A DNA stretch of 64,000 nt from Thinopyrum elongatum (taxonomy: Eukaryota; Streptophyta; Magnoliopsida; Poales; Poaceae), in assembly GCA_011799875.1 (NCBI GenBank), contig CM022302.1, forward strand, positions 520,795,229 through 520,859,228. The letters run 5' to 3'. The translations under genes and the position numbers were made by a program. Below are positions 30,951 through 43,381 of the stretch, piece after piece; the first letter of the stretch is position 1, and every line of letters begins with the position of its first letter. The notes under the pieces are model-generated. The model made no database searches and had not been told where the DNA came from. It was given only the letters and a program-made list of their open reading frames with translations.

Positions 30951-31549
30951 ATTTGGAATGAGTGGTTCATAATTGAGCAGTGATGAGGGGTGATTAGAGT
31001 GGGTGATTAGAGATTGAATTGTCAAATAATTCAGAAATTTGAAAATAAGAAAATATTCAAAAAAAATTCAAAATTTTATTTTTCAAAAAAATTCAGAAAA
31101 ACAAAATTTCAAAAAAATTCCTTTAGTCCCGGTGTTACCAACCGGGACTAAAGGTGGAGCTCCAGAGAGCGGCCACATGGAGGGCCTTTAGTCCCGATTC
31201 GTAACACAACCGAGACTAAAGGGGGGGCCTTTAGTCCCGACCCTTTAGTCCCGGTTTGGGAACCGGGACAAATGGGCCTTATGAACCGGGACAAATAGGC
31301 CTTTTTCTACTAGTGCATGGCAATACATCTGTACAAGTGCTGAATCAATCGGTCCAACTAAACCCATCTGAAATTCGTGTTGGATGGCTCATGATGAGCC
31401 TCATGGCGTTGTCCGATTTGAACGTCCACAACTAGACACTGGTCGGTGCTCTTGAAAAATCGTCTTTTAAGACGGGTTGAAGATGCTTTTTTTCTTTTCT
31501 TTTTCCAGTGAGCATTTCGGTCTATATATATGTTTTTCACCTCCCTTTC

Positions 31550-32180
31550 AGGGCTCCGTCGGAAGAAAAGACTTCAATTTGTCAATTAATTCGTCGTAGT
31601 CACATGGTTGGCCAGCCGGATCGCTGTTTGGTATGGTTTGTACACACAAAGTCGATAGTTATGCATATATTGTAGCCGGTGCTAAAGAAACCATGTTATT
31701 TGAAACGGTTCGAGGGGAATGGGAGACGAACCAAGATATATTTTCGCTCTCATCTGAATAGTCACGATTGTGCGATAAGTAGTGGTTGTTTGAATAGCTA
31801 GTATTTGAGATAAAGTTATGCAAAATGAGTTTTAAGGAAAACCAGTTTTAAGTTGTTGGTTTGTTAAAATTGGTTTGTAAAGTACTTTGCTTGGCATAAA
31901 AATTCAAATATGGCCGCAAGTTTGGCTGAGATATTTATTGTTCAGAGCGCGGACCTTTGAAACAACACATGCCAAACAAACTGGGCAATCTTAAACTGTT
32001 GAGTTTTCTACCCCTCCGGCCCGGACGTCTCCTTGCCACCGCACCCCTCCCAGGTCGCCGCTTCCTTATTCCATGTGTTCATGTATATCGAAGTGCTACA
32101 AAAACTAGGTTGGAAATGAGAATGATCATAAGAAATAAAGATGATCTAACTAATTATCCTCATGATATTCTGAAAATATC
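31550..32180. repeat. Tandem-array segment X1
   Basis: Related to 33780-35500 and 46140-47900: shared anchors include the CAGGGCTCC..GAAAGA junction, GGTTGGAAATGA and GAAACCATGTTATTTGAAA. No coding content is recognised. Confidence 0.6.
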
Positions 32181-32829
32181 CCCCAGACTGTTGATCGGCT
32201 CTTCAAAAAGCAAAAGGCAAAACAAAATATCGTGATGTTTCGATGCTCGAATCGTCCACACTTTGAACCTACTGGCCTGTTTCCGAAATCACCATCTTTA
32301 CGGCTTTACCTCTTAGAGCATTCATCATACGATCGAGATGTTTTTTGGAATAGTTGCGGTGCATCTTAGTTAATTGACCACATGCTTAATTTGCTAGGTC
32401 TTTCAGCTCACTTTCAAGGGCTCCACTGGAAAAACTACAAGCTAGATTTGAAGTTGTGAGTTCTAAGACAAAATGGGCACACGATCGGTCGATCACCGTT
32501 CACCTGGTCTCCAGCTGGATTACTACTCTCCACGTACGTACGCTAACATCTCTAGCAATTTTTGATGCTAAATATATCAGTTTGAGCAACAAGTAATATA
32601 GATCAGAGAGACTACTTTTTTTAGTTTGATTACAATTGCATGAATTTTAATTTTTAATCTTTGGTGGGAGAGAATATATTCACCTGAGAGTAATTTATTA
32701 ACTAATATCGGCAGTTTTTCCACACAAAATCTTGACTGAATAATCCAATGTAAAGATTCACCGTAACAGTTGTAAAGGATTTAAGGTAATTAATTCATCT
32801 GGTGACCAAATAAAATGGACTGTGATATA

Positions 32830-33162
32830 CTCCCTCCGTTCCTTTATCTAAGGTGTATTATTTTCAGCACGGTGACCAAGGCACATAATTATGCACTAGT
32901 TAGGACAAAATTACCCTTCTCTAATTTGTAGATTAGCGGCAAGTAAATTATTTAGGCTAGGAAAGAAAGAGATACACACAATCGGGAGAAAGATAGTTTC
33001 CTTTTCTTTCTCTACAAGGAGAGATACATGCAATCAGGGAAGAGATACTTTTCTTTTTCTGGAGGGTCAAGATCGGAATTACGAGAAATTAGAACAAATG
33101 CACCTTACATTGTGGAATTTTATCAAAAAACAAATACACCTTATATAAAGGAACGGAGGTAG
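32830..33162. mobile_element. Stowaway MITE (333 bp)
   Basis: Inverted ends CTCCCTCCGTTCCTTTAT and ATAAAGGAACGGAGGTAG with TA on both sides (32828-32829, 33163-33164). The inner part keeps AAGGTGTATT and AATACACCTT as inverted blocks. Confidence 0.93.
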
Positions 33163-33581
33163 TATACAACGACAGGCGCACAAAGAAAAGAAAAGTAATA
33201 CCTCTACAGCTAAGCTCTCTAGCCGGTATGAAATTACTCTGCGTTGCTGTCTTGCCGATGGCGTTTATCTTCGAATTAATCATATAACTTAATTTGTGGA
33301 TCGTTTTAGATCGATTAGGCACCAGCCGTATGTGGATGTAATTATCTTGCTTAATCTATGGATGGGTTTTGGATTGCTCGGACACTAGCCGTATATGTAT
33401 GATATTATTTGCGCATTTTACGCGGTAACGTTGAGTGCATGGACGAGAACTCCAAAGAATCCAACATCAACTGCAGTCTGGCAGCAGGTTTGATCACAGC
33501 GTGCGTCACACAACATATATGTTCTAAAAAGTGCCCCATAGAGGGTAAAAGAGCCATGCATCTATTGATTTTGTATTTTTG

Positions 33582-33606
33582 ATGTGTGTGTGTGTGTGTG
33601 TGTGTG
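33582..33606. repeat. (GT)n microsatellite
   Basis: Uninterrupted GT dinucleotide run of about 12 units. Confidence 0.95.
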
Positions 33607-33779
33607 TTTGTACATGTAAAACAATCCATACTACGCGTATTCATTTTCACGGTTACTTTGTTCTTCTCCGTAAACAAATGTATTAGTCTTAATTAACAAA
33701 AATCCTACATGCCCTGATCATGATGCATGTAGCTATATACTGCCAATAGTATGCTTTTCCTCCCTGCAAAAACAAAACC

Positions 33780-35500
33780 CGCTTTTCTTATGAGGATTGC
33801 ATATACTACGAACTACGTGGAAGAACGGTCTGATTGTTTGTGCGATTTCAATCATGATCCTAACTAACTTTCAGTTGGTGTCGATATATTCTCCCAGCTC
33901 CATTTCAGTTTCAGGGCCCCACTGGAAGAGAAAAATAAGTGCCAGTTCAATGTTTTTCAGTTCAATATATATACTTATAAGCACATGCCGCTGTCAGTTG
34001 CGTATATATACATCGTAGTCAATGATACGGAAACCAAGTTATTTGAAATTGTTCGACATAAATTGGAGACAAGATAGTATTTGTTCTCCTCGGAATATCA
34101 TGACCATGTGATTTTTTTAATTTGGAGAAACAATTTGTAGCACATGATGTTTCGAAATAAGGACCTTTAAACCACATGTATGCTAAGAAAAGCAATTACT
34201 GAACCTATTGTGTTTTCACCGCCTCCGTGTTCTTTTCCCACTCCTCCCTCTACGTCCACTGATGTGTTAACATTATGATTGACATTTTAACGTATATCCC
34301 ATTTGGTACTAAAGAAATAAGGTTGGAAATAAAAATGGTTCATGAAAAACTAAAGACAACATATTTTTTTTTCTCTTCTCACCAGAAGCGTCCCGGCCTT
34401 GTGATTTTCCATCAAATGGATATCCACGTGGGAACTAGTGCCGGCAGATTTCCGTGAAAATTTCTTGAACAAACTGCGCTAATGAAATGAACTATTATAA
34501 TGAGATTGTTTGACCATGAACTAATGAAAAATGACTATGATGGATATGGTGACTCACGGAGAAGATCTCTATATCTCTATCTTGAATAGCACAATGCGTG
34601 AATGTCTTCCCTTACTCATCCTCAATCTTCCCACCCCCTTCCGCATAATCTTCTTGCACCCCCACCCCTTTGTATTGCCGCTTTGTGCCCCGATATCCTT
34701 TCTCATAGCCCTACTGCCTCATCCTTCCCTTCTTTCTCCTCCCGCTCAGGCAGATCGCCATATTTTATCTTTTCATAGGCGGAGCATCATGCCCCAATCA
34801 GGTATCACTCTAAGCGCAGGGAGTGAGAGGTCCATCTCGTAGGAGGTTCCCACAAACTTTTTCAATCCGTGGGGGTGCAAATTTACCATGCAAGAAATAG
34901 GTACATGGTTCAGCGTTCGTATTTTTGACCAAACTGAGCTTGAATTCAGTCGATCTGTCTTAGCTGCAACGAGAAAAACAAAACTAAGATGACTTTCTTG
35001 TTGCATTTCGGTACAGTGCAGGATGAGGAAGATCTGCCCAACAGTGAGTCGGCTTACTTTTTGTATGACAACAACAAAATTGTTGCGATTTAATAGAAGA
35101 AAAAAATTACAAGAGACCAACAAAGCTCGGCTAATTAGAGGGGAAACAAGCCATCTGGCTAAACTTGGTCCAAGACATCGGCATGCCATTAGAGCCAAAA
35201 AAAATAGAGCATAACCCATACAACACCGCTAGGTGAGTCATCTTCGTCGCTGATCGCACTTATGATCTAACTACTCTGACTTTGCCACATCACCGCCCTT
35301 CACATCAAGTCTTATCTGACATCATGCATATGTACGTGCACCCCCTTTACGTTGACCAGACCATGCATTGTGCACGTTATTGTTTGCTATATTGACCGGG
35401 CAGACAAGTCTCCACACCCTAGATCTTCTGCGTGCATCACATCATGGTCTAGCGCTTCATATTCTAGTCGTGGTGATTCAGACTAATGATGAATGCATGC
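33780..35500. repeat. Tandem-array segment X2
   Basis: Aligned with 46140-47900: TTCAGGGCCCCACTGGAAG, GAAACCAAGTTATTTGAAA, ATGGATATGGTGACT, CGCATAATCTTCT and GAGACCAACAAAGCTCG are shared with small changes. Short open frames are not conserved between copies, so I treat it as non-coding. Confidence 0.65.
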
Positions 35501-35547
35501 TACTCCCTTCATTTCAGTTTACCTGAAATCATAGCTTTGTCCTAAGT

Positions 35548-36955
35548 GAGTTATTTACCAAAACCACCACACTTGAGGTTAGGATAACAACTTAGTACCA
35601 CATTTAAGCCAGGGCACAAAAAACCATCAGAAATGCGCCTAATGCGTAACACGAAGCACTGATGCTGGAATTTAGTCGTGAAAACAGCGAAACCGATAGG
35701 TGGGGCCTGCCTGTCGGGCTGATGTGGCGTGCCTATGTGGACAATTTGCTGAGTTGGACGAGGGTCCCACCTGTCAATGACTCAAGTCTTTATCTTGTTC
35801 ACCTTTACTTTTTATTTCTTTGTCCATTTCCTCATGGGCATTTCAACGAACAGGTTATGGGCATGTCGTCAGTGGCACCACACACAGGCGAGGCCGCGCG
35901 GCGGCGCACCGGGGAGCCGGCCGATGTATTCGCGGCAAGGACACGCGCCGCCCGCCCGCGCCTACCACGGGCCCGTGGCCTCCCCGCCGTAGATGGCCAA
36001 GGACGGACGTGCCCTCCACCGCGCGTGCCAGCACGGGCGCGGCCATGGCTTCCATGAGCACCGTCGCGGCGCCACCGGCCACCATGCACTGAGCGCGCTC
36101 CGCCGTGGCGCCCGCGCGGTCGCGCCATTCTTCTTTGGCTCCGGCGTCCACGTACAGCGTCCACCTCGCCGCGTCCCGTCCTCTCGCGACAAGGTACGAC
36201 GCAGGAAGTCGCGTCCACGGCCCAGACGGGAGCGCCGGTGACCGAGTGCTGGAGCTGCTGTGCACGGCGGCGACAGCACCGTCACACCTCGGCCCATGCG
36301 TGCTTGCTTCCGCCGCCGGTTGCTGCTTGCTTGAGCACGGGCGCGACCAGGGCGTCCCGGCGGGCGCGGCGAACACGGGGGTGGCCATGGCGCTCCACGA
36401 CGGGCGCGGCCAGGGCCTCCCGGCGGGCGCCGCAAGCACGGGCATGGCCATGGTGCTCCACGATGGCGCGCGAGGTGGAGTTCATCCATGGCGGCGGGCA
36501 TGGCATCCAGGCGCTGTAGAGATCAGGGAGGAAGGAAAAGAAAGGGCGGCGAGGGGAGCTCCAGCGGCTAGCCACGGCGGCCAGGTCTCGGATGACCAGC
36601 AAGGGCGGCGAGCTGTGCCGGCGGCGTGCAGGAAGAAACGCCCATCACCTGTTTGTTGAAACGCCCAAGAAGAAAATCCCCAGGAGAAAAAGCAAAAATG
36701 GAAAAGAGATAAATACTTGAGTCATTTACAGATGGGACCCTTGTCCAACTCAGCATATTGTCCACACAAGCAAGCCACGTCAGCCTGACAGGTGGACCCA
36801 CCTTGTCAGTTTTGCTGTTTTCGCGTGCTTATCAGACAATCGGTGCTCTTCGTTAGTCATTAGGCACAAAATTGGTGGTTTTTTGTGCCCTAGCTCAAAT
36901 GTGGTACTAAGTTGTTACCCTAGCCCCAAGTGTGGTGGTTTTGGGTAAATAACTC
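35548..36955. mobile_element. Long-TIR non-autonomous element with GC-rich cargo (Pack-MULE candidate)
   Basis: Terminal inverted repeats of about 325 bp (35548-35875 and 36635-36955) begin GAGTTATTTACC. The flanking duplication is TCCTAAGT (35540-35547 and 36956-36963), perfect over 8 bp (9 bp with one mismatch). The interior (35880-36630) is extremely GC-rich, open in several frames on both strands, and unlike the AT-rich ends. That pattern is typical of Mutator-like elements that have picked up host sequence. I do not recognise the source gene. Confidence 0.8.
36339..36464. repeat. 63-bp tandem duplication in GC-rich cargo
   Basis: Units start at 36339 and 36402 with GGGCGCGRCCAGGGC and each contains GGCCATGG. 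On the minus strand they encode repeated AMxVxAAPAGxPWxRP motifs. Confidence 0.85.
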
Positions 36956-36963
36956 TCCTAAGT

Positions 36964-37531
36964 CACACATCTTTAGTTTGATCAAGCATATACAAAAATA
37001 TAATATGTTAATGTTTACCACATCAAATATATAGTATGGCAATACTCAGATAGTTCTCGGTCACTCAACTCTGACTCAGAGGGCACCAGCTCCAACTTGT
37101 GGTTCACTCTCCTATCCGCAGATGGCAATGTGTGATAGATAATTAGCCACATGCACTGCTTATAATTTTAAAATACAGGTACCTTCTTTTAATTGCAACT
37201 GAGAGGGGACATGTCCTCACTTCTGAATGCATATTAATTAATGAGACACTTCGTGTCAAACGAATTCGGATTGACTGGCGAATATCATGCACACACTATC
37301 AAATTAACCTTGTGATATTTCCAAAGTAACCACCGAATGTTGATCGGCTCTTCAAGAAGTGGAAAGAAAAATGAAAGCTCACGATAAGCCCATCTTTACT
37401 CCATAAAAACCGAAGCCCTTGTTCGAGTCCTTCACACCCTTCAAATTGCTAGCTTCGAAACCATCTTTGACTCTTATGGCATTCATCGCACTATAAGGGG
37501 ACACACGCCTTCGTCGTGCCTTCTTTTATCG
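36964..37531. repeat. Tandem-array segment Dp (partial unit)
   Basis: Matches the starts of D2 (39960 on) and D3 (49590 on): GGGCACCAGCTCCAACTTGT, CTCTCCTATCCGCAGATGGC, TCAATGAGACACTTC-type, GTTGATCGGCTCTTCAAG. It ends at the CACTA 2 insertion. Confidence 0.65.
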
Positions 37532-39489
37532 GGCCACTAGTAGAAAACAGACCTTTTGTCCAATGCATTAGTCCCGGTCTGGATTTGAACCGGCACTAAT
37601 GGTCAACTAATGTGACCATTAGTCCCGGTTCGGGACGGGCATCATTAGTCCCGGTTCGTGACACGAACCGGGACTAAAGGGGTGGTGGCAGGCTGGCGTC
37701 AGCCTGGGGCCCCGCGATGGCCTTTAGTTCCGGTTCGTGTCTCCAACCAGGACTAGTACCGGTTGGTGTCTCCAACCGGAACTAAAGGTTAGACCTTTAG
37801 TCCCGGTTGGAGACACCAACCCGGACTAAAGGGGTTCTGGAAGTTTCTGTTTTTAGTTTCTGTTTTAAATTGTTTATATCTTTTAGGATATTTGATATTT
37901 TTGAGTGATTCTTTTTGCATTAGATTCAAAATTTTGTCTAGTTTCTGTTTGTGCCATTAGTTTTTAAATTTGAATGGTTTAAATATGAATTTGTTCAAAT
38001 TTGCTTCAAACCCTAGATTGTGAATAACTTGAGTTTAAAATAGTTTTTAAATTTTTTTTTGCTCCTAGTCACATGTTAGATTATTATCACAATAAGATTT
38101 ATTTGATTATTTTTAGAATAATTTAAATTAGGATTTTAATTAAAACAGTACTGTTCTGCTTATATAGTTGTTTTAGTCATTTAATTGCTGTTTTCTATTA
38201 TTTTTAGTTAGTACTTTCTGTAGATTTTAACATGTTGTAGTATGGTGCATATTGAATGCACAAAAAGTCTGGAGTTGAAATAAGTTTAAAAAAATGAAAT
38301 GCCTTTGTAACAGATGAGTTTTCGTCCGAAACCTTGATACTTCGTAGGAGATGGTCCAGTTTGTACATGAAGTGCATCCAGTTTTTACTGTAACCCTCTC
38401 AACTTTTTAGCACATGTTATGTGGGTGAAATGATGATACCATGCCAAGTTTCAACCTTTTTCACCGTTCATTTGTGGTGCTTTTCAATTTCAGGGTCATT
38501 TAGCTCAAAAAAATCATTTTTTGCATGAAAAATAGCAAATGAAGTTAGAAAGGGTTGAAATTTGAGAATGTGGCTTTGAATGGTGCATATTGAATGCACA
38601 AAAAGTCTAGAGTTGAAATAAGTTTAAAACAATGAAATGCCTTTGTAACAGATGAGTTTTCGTCCGAAACATTGATACTTCGAAGGAGATGGTCCAGTTT
38701 GTACACGAAGTTCATCCAGTTTTTGCCGTAACCCTCTCAACTTTTTAGCATAAGCTATGTGGGTGAAATGATGATACCATGCCAAGTTTCAATCTTTTCA
38801 GAGTTTATTTGTAGCGCTTTTCAATTTCATTATCATTTAGCTCAAAAAATTCATTAAATGCATGAAAAACAGCAAATGAAGTTAGAAATGATTGACTCTG
38901 TCTTGGTTAACCTTAGTTGTGACTCTGGCTGGGACGGTGCTAGCAGATGTCGAAATGTTTTGCAAAAAAATGTTATGAAAAAGTAAAACGGCTATAACTT
39001 TTGCATACGATTTAAAAAAAATCGTATAATATATCAAAATGTTCAGCACGAGAAGTCGGTTTCGATTTCAACTGCCTTCGGCCATTTTGCAATTTTTAGA
39101 ATCCTCAAATTCTAAAAGAAAAAAAAGTTATCATCAAATTTAAGTTTTTTTGAATTTAAAAAAAAAATGATGTCATATTTGGATGCCTCACATTTTTCTG
39201 ATAATAATGGATATATTATTTGTTCAATTTCAATTTACAGATTTAAAGATATTAATTATGCCATATTAAATAAATAAATGGCAAAAAATGAATAAAATAA
39301 TATTATTAGTTATTTTATTTTCATTGAAATTCAATATTATTATTACTTATTTTGTTTATTTTAATAATTGTTTAGAATTCAAAAAATTAAATCATGTGAA
39401 ATCAAGACCTAAGGGTTAATAGGATTGATAGCTTACTATTGTTAGGAAAACAACAAGTGCAGACTTGAAAACTAGGGGCGATAGAACCT

Positions 39490-39550
39490 GAAAGTTAAGC
39501 GTGCTGGGGCTGGAGCAGTGAGAGGATGGGTAACCGGCCGGGAAGTTAGA
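39490..39550 (+). repeat. 5S rRNA-derived segment in CACTA 2
   Basis: A single copy, GTTAAGCGTGCTGGGGCTGG followed by GAGGATGGGTAACC and GGGAAGTTAGACG. It is collinear with the CACTA 1 copies, with one change in the GGGTGACC box. Confidence 0.85.
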
Positions 39551-39793
39551 CGATTTGGAGGGGTGATTAGAGATTAAATTGTCAAATAATTCAAAGATTT
39601 GAAAATCAGAAAAAAAAACTTAAAAACAAAAAAAAATTCAAAAAAAATTTCAAATTTTTTTTTCTGCAAAAATTCCTTTAGTCCCGGTTGGTGTTACCAG
39701 CCACCAACCAGGACTAAAGGTCCTCCAGCCCAGCGCACGAGCGCAGCCACGTGGAGGGCCTTTAGTCCCGGTTTGTGACCAACCGGGACTAAA

Positions 39794-39809
39794 GGGGGGG
39801 GGGGGGGGG
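39794..39809. repeat. G16 homopolymer
   Basis: Sixteen consecutive G between inverted CCGGGACTAAAGG and CTTTAGTCCCG repeats. Length may be a sequencing or assembly artefact. Confidence 0.8.
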
Positions 39810-41744
39810 CTTTAGTCCCGACCGTCTAGTGCCGGTTGCAAAACCGGGACTAAAGGCCCGTTTTCTACTAGTGGACTTTGAGTTAGATATTAGTCATAAA
39901 TAAACTTGTCCAAAGTAAAAAATCTTTATTTTGATCTAAGTATATAGAAAACATATTATGTATCAATATTCACACTTAGATCAGTCTTATCTCACTCAAT
40001 TTTGTCCAGGAGGGCACCAACTTCAACTCGTGGTTTGTTCTCCCATCTACATATGGCAGTGCCCAACGAACAATAAGCCACATGCTCCGCTCACTCCTAA
40101 AATATGGCGTGCCTTCTTCCAGTTGCAACCGGAAAAGGAAGATATCCTCACCTGTGAATGCATGTTCAATGAGACACTCCATGTCAAACAAACTAGCCGA
40201 CTGCACTGGTGGATATCACACACAAATATCAAATTAATTAACCTCTTATATTTGTGAAAGTATCCCTTGAATGTTGATCAACTATTCAAAAGTGAAAAAC
40301 AAAATCAAACGTTGCGACAAACCCATCTTTAATCCATAAAAATCGATACCCCCTGTTCGAATCGTACACACCCTTCCACAGAATGGTTTCTGAAACTATC
40401 TTTAACTCTCATGGCATTCATCATATGATTGAGATGTATTATGATCTAATTTTTTCTGGATAATTGCATGCGATGCATCATAATTAATTAACTGTGTGCT
40501 TAATTCGCTTGGTCTTTCAGCCCTCTTTCAAGGGATCCACTGAGAAAAATAAACAAGTTCAATTTGAAATTGTTTGTTCCACAACAATACATGCACTCAA
40601 TCGATCACTGTTCACGCAGTCAGCAGCCGGATTCTCCATCTAAGTATGCTAGCTCTTCAATCTCATCAACTTCTGGTACATTTCGTACCCACATACAAAG
40701 CAAGTAGGAGTAGCAACGTTCATGATATGCCTGCACATCGTTGTCACTGCTACATCAAAGACTGACCCATCTTAATTACTTATAATCTTGTTACAACCAC
40801 GGAAATTTTCAACCTTCGTTGCAGAGGATATTTGAAAGAGAACTATGTTGGTAGACTTTTCACAAAAAAAATCTGGCCTGATCATTCCGTGCTAAAGATC
40901 TAGGGTAATTAATCCATCTAGTGACCCAATAAAGTGGACTGCGATGTATAGAGTGATCGATGCACACAAAGAAATGAAAAGAAAAACCTCTATAGCCAAG
41001 CTCTCTGGCCGGCATGAAATTACTCTGCATTGCAGAGGTGCTTATCTCTCCATTCATTGGATCAATCATCCAGCTTAATATGTGGATGGTTTTGAATCGT
41101 TTAGACGCCAGCTGTATGTGTACACTATTATCTTCTTCGAAAAATCTGATGCTTCCATGTTATTACTAGTAGTTGCCTATAGCCAACGCAAGCTGCCACA
41201 GGGGATCCCAGCTACCCACAGGCGTAGCAGTAGTTTTCACCCCAGCTGTGCAAGAGAAAATTTGGCGGGTGAGATGTTGTTGTCCACGTTCAAAGATGTT
41301 TGCCTGCCCATTCCAGGCTAAGATCACCGTCACCTTAATTTTGGCTTCACATGTCAGCTCGATCGTCAGGCCTGGCCGGCCATTTGCCCCTGGCCCACGC
41401 AACTACAACCGGTACGATTCTATTTTGGATAGATTTTCCGGGAAAAGGGGAAGCTTTATTTCTATTTGGATAAGCATTTGTAAGTTAGGGACGTGATTGA
41501 TGGTCCGTCATCTGCAATTAAGCTGCTGCTGGCTGGAGGAAAGCTACTGGTCGTGTAGAAAGTTTTGGTTCGGAGTCCAATTTGAGACTGCAGATGGCGA
41601 CCTGACCAAACCTACACATGGGCCATGGCATGGTATACATATCAGAGTTAACCCGCTTGTTAAGGATTTTTGTTACGTCGTGTGTACAGTTCACTCACCA
41701 GCTGATCTCATCGCCTTGGTTAAGTTGTTGGAGGATGTGATTTT

Positions 41745-42420
41745 TGTTGGAACAGCCCAGGAGAAGGAAGAAGACTCACGCACACAAGCTCAAGGAAGAA
41801 GAATAGATACACACACTTTGGCACACGCACATAGTGCGTTTTCTCTTGTATTTTTTCTCACTGCTAACTCAACTGATTACAAGTGCTTTTAAAGGGAAAT
41901 ATGCACACACACACACACACGCGCACGGCCAAGCCACACATGCTTGATCCGATTTTAACTCACCACTAACAAACTTGACCACTAACCCAGCCGGTGCTCA
42001 TATGCACACGCAGCCACTCTCAAGGACCAACTCAACTTCACGTCTAAGCCTCTAACTAACTCACCACAACTAGAGCTAGTCTCTCGGCCACCAAGATACA
42101 TATCCCCATGCACTATTAGCTGTATGCACTGAATAGTTACTATTTTGACTAAGTACTCAAGTAATGCATCCATGCACTCATCTCCTGGCATGCCCATCCT
42201 ACAGCGTGCACTCGCTATGTCTCTGTGCTATCGATCCACTCGCTGCACTACACGCACTCTATCTCTGTGTTGTGCTCTCTGCCTATCCGGCCAATGCCAT
42301 GTCGCAAGGATGCAAACACTAGTACTTAGCTCACTACTAATGCAAGTCTACGGCAACAATGCCATGCAATAAATTAAAAATTATCTAACCCTAGCACTAA
42401 TAACAAGATTAGTTCCAACA
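41745..42420. mobile_element. Solo LTR, Copia-type (676 bp)
   Basis: It begins TGTTGGAACAGCCC and ends TTAGTTCCAACA, with an 8-bp perfect terminal inversion (TGTTGGAA/TTCCAACA) and a 5-bp duplication ATTTT (41740-41744, 42421-42425). The uninterrupted site survives in D3 near 51640. No internal retrotransposon domain is present, so it is a solo LTR or a terminal-repeat-only relic. Confidence 0.85.
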
Positions 42421-43381
42421 ATTTTTCTGAGAAAAATATACGCCTATAAATGTGTCGCATTCAACTGTCACTTTATCTCTGCTTCTAGAACACTACTCAG
42501 TAACTGTACGTTGACAATGATATTTCCTGTACTACAATAAGGTAATTCAGGCCGAGCAAGCTGACGATTATGAGAGCGATCGTCTAATTATCTGCAGAGA
42601 AATTCAGAATGTACGGCTGAGTTAAGCATCTGCGCTACCTTATTAAACAGCAGAGGAATGGTGTATTGTAAGTACGCCGGTAAAGGAAAAGCACATGTCG
42701 TGGTCGTGGAAGTGCCGTCTCACGTTAAGACTCCGAGGTTTTGGCTAACTACCTGTTAAATATCACACTAATCAAGTAATCGGCTGAGTAAGACGTAGCA
42801 TTAGACTGGTCTAATCAAGGTACTCTCAATACATTTTGGTGGATCGACCGTGTTTTCTGTAGATCTAGGATCTTTTTTTGCGCTGCACTGCCCACATGAT
42901 GACACATCAGACATGCATGCATGGATGCGTGCTGCCTTCTTCGTTCTGACTGTACATACACGATGAAGATGACAATTGACAAGGACGATGGACATGCATG
43001 CATATGAGGATATGAGTATGTTTTTCCTGAAGAGATTCCACGCAAGCAGTAGCAACCCAATAATTGAGCAAGTTCTACACTAGACTAGTTGCGCTGAATA
43101 ACAAAATGGTTCGGCACGAGACTAGTACGAGAGCTGACGCGGAAGGCGGCCACTCCGAGTCACGGCCTATTCATGCACGCACGCAGCTGATAGATCGATC
43201 GATCACGCTGTGTCAGTGCTTGATTTAGAAATGTCGGCGAGCGGATATATAAAACAAGGAGCGGCGGTACGATTTTCGGGAGAAGAATGTGCTGGTGAGT
43301 GGTGGAGAAAGTGAGTGCTTTCCACCCATGATGGAGAGCAAAAGCGTATAAAGATTGGTTGAGTGGGGCGTTCTGGTGACC

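Larger units (their letters stand above)
27265..31315 (+). mobile_element. Non-autonomous CACTA element 1 (4.05 kb) with B3-like gene and 5S segments
   Basis: Ends CACTAGTAGAAAACAGGG and CTTTTTCTACTAGTG are flanked by the 3-bp duplication CAT (27262-27264, 31316-31318). Subterminal repeats of TTTAGTCCCGGTT and AACCGGGAC occur in both orientations near both ends, the presumed transposase-binding sites. No TNPD-type transposase is present. Its 3' half (29340 on) is related to CACTA element 2 at 37535-39873. Confidence 0.93.
32181..33720. repeat. Tandem-array segment D1
   Basis: Homologous to parts of 39874-44900 and 49463-55745: GGCTCCACTGGAAAAAC, ATCACCGTTCACCTGGT, AGCTCTCTAGCCGG, CGAGAACTCC and AGGGTAAAAGAGCCATGCA. 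It carries the Stowaway at 32830 and a (GT)n run at 33582-33606. No SRP gene is left in this unit. Confidence 0.65.
37535..39873. mobile_element. Non-autonomous CACTA element 2 (2.34 kb)
   Basis: Ends CACTAGTAGAAAACAGACC and GTTTTCTACTAGTG; flanking triplets GGC and GAC agree at 2 of 3. TTTAGTCCCGGTT repeats occur at both ends. The interior repeats a block of about 330 bp (AAAAAGTCTGGAGTTGAAAT near 38260 and a copy near 38598), shared with CACTA 1. No transposase or gene is encoded. Confidence 0.9.

Noticed and set aside
35832..36659. Overlapping 82-198-residue frames on both strands
   Set aside because: Very GC-rich transposon cargo lacks stops by composition; no frame shows a family motif.
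41905..41928. CA-rich run as a feature of its own
   Set aside because: A simple microsatellite within the solo LTR; no further meaning inferred.
40574..42372. Short frames (63-131 residues) in D2
   Set aside because: None is conserved in the homologous positions of D3, and some lie inside the solo LTR.
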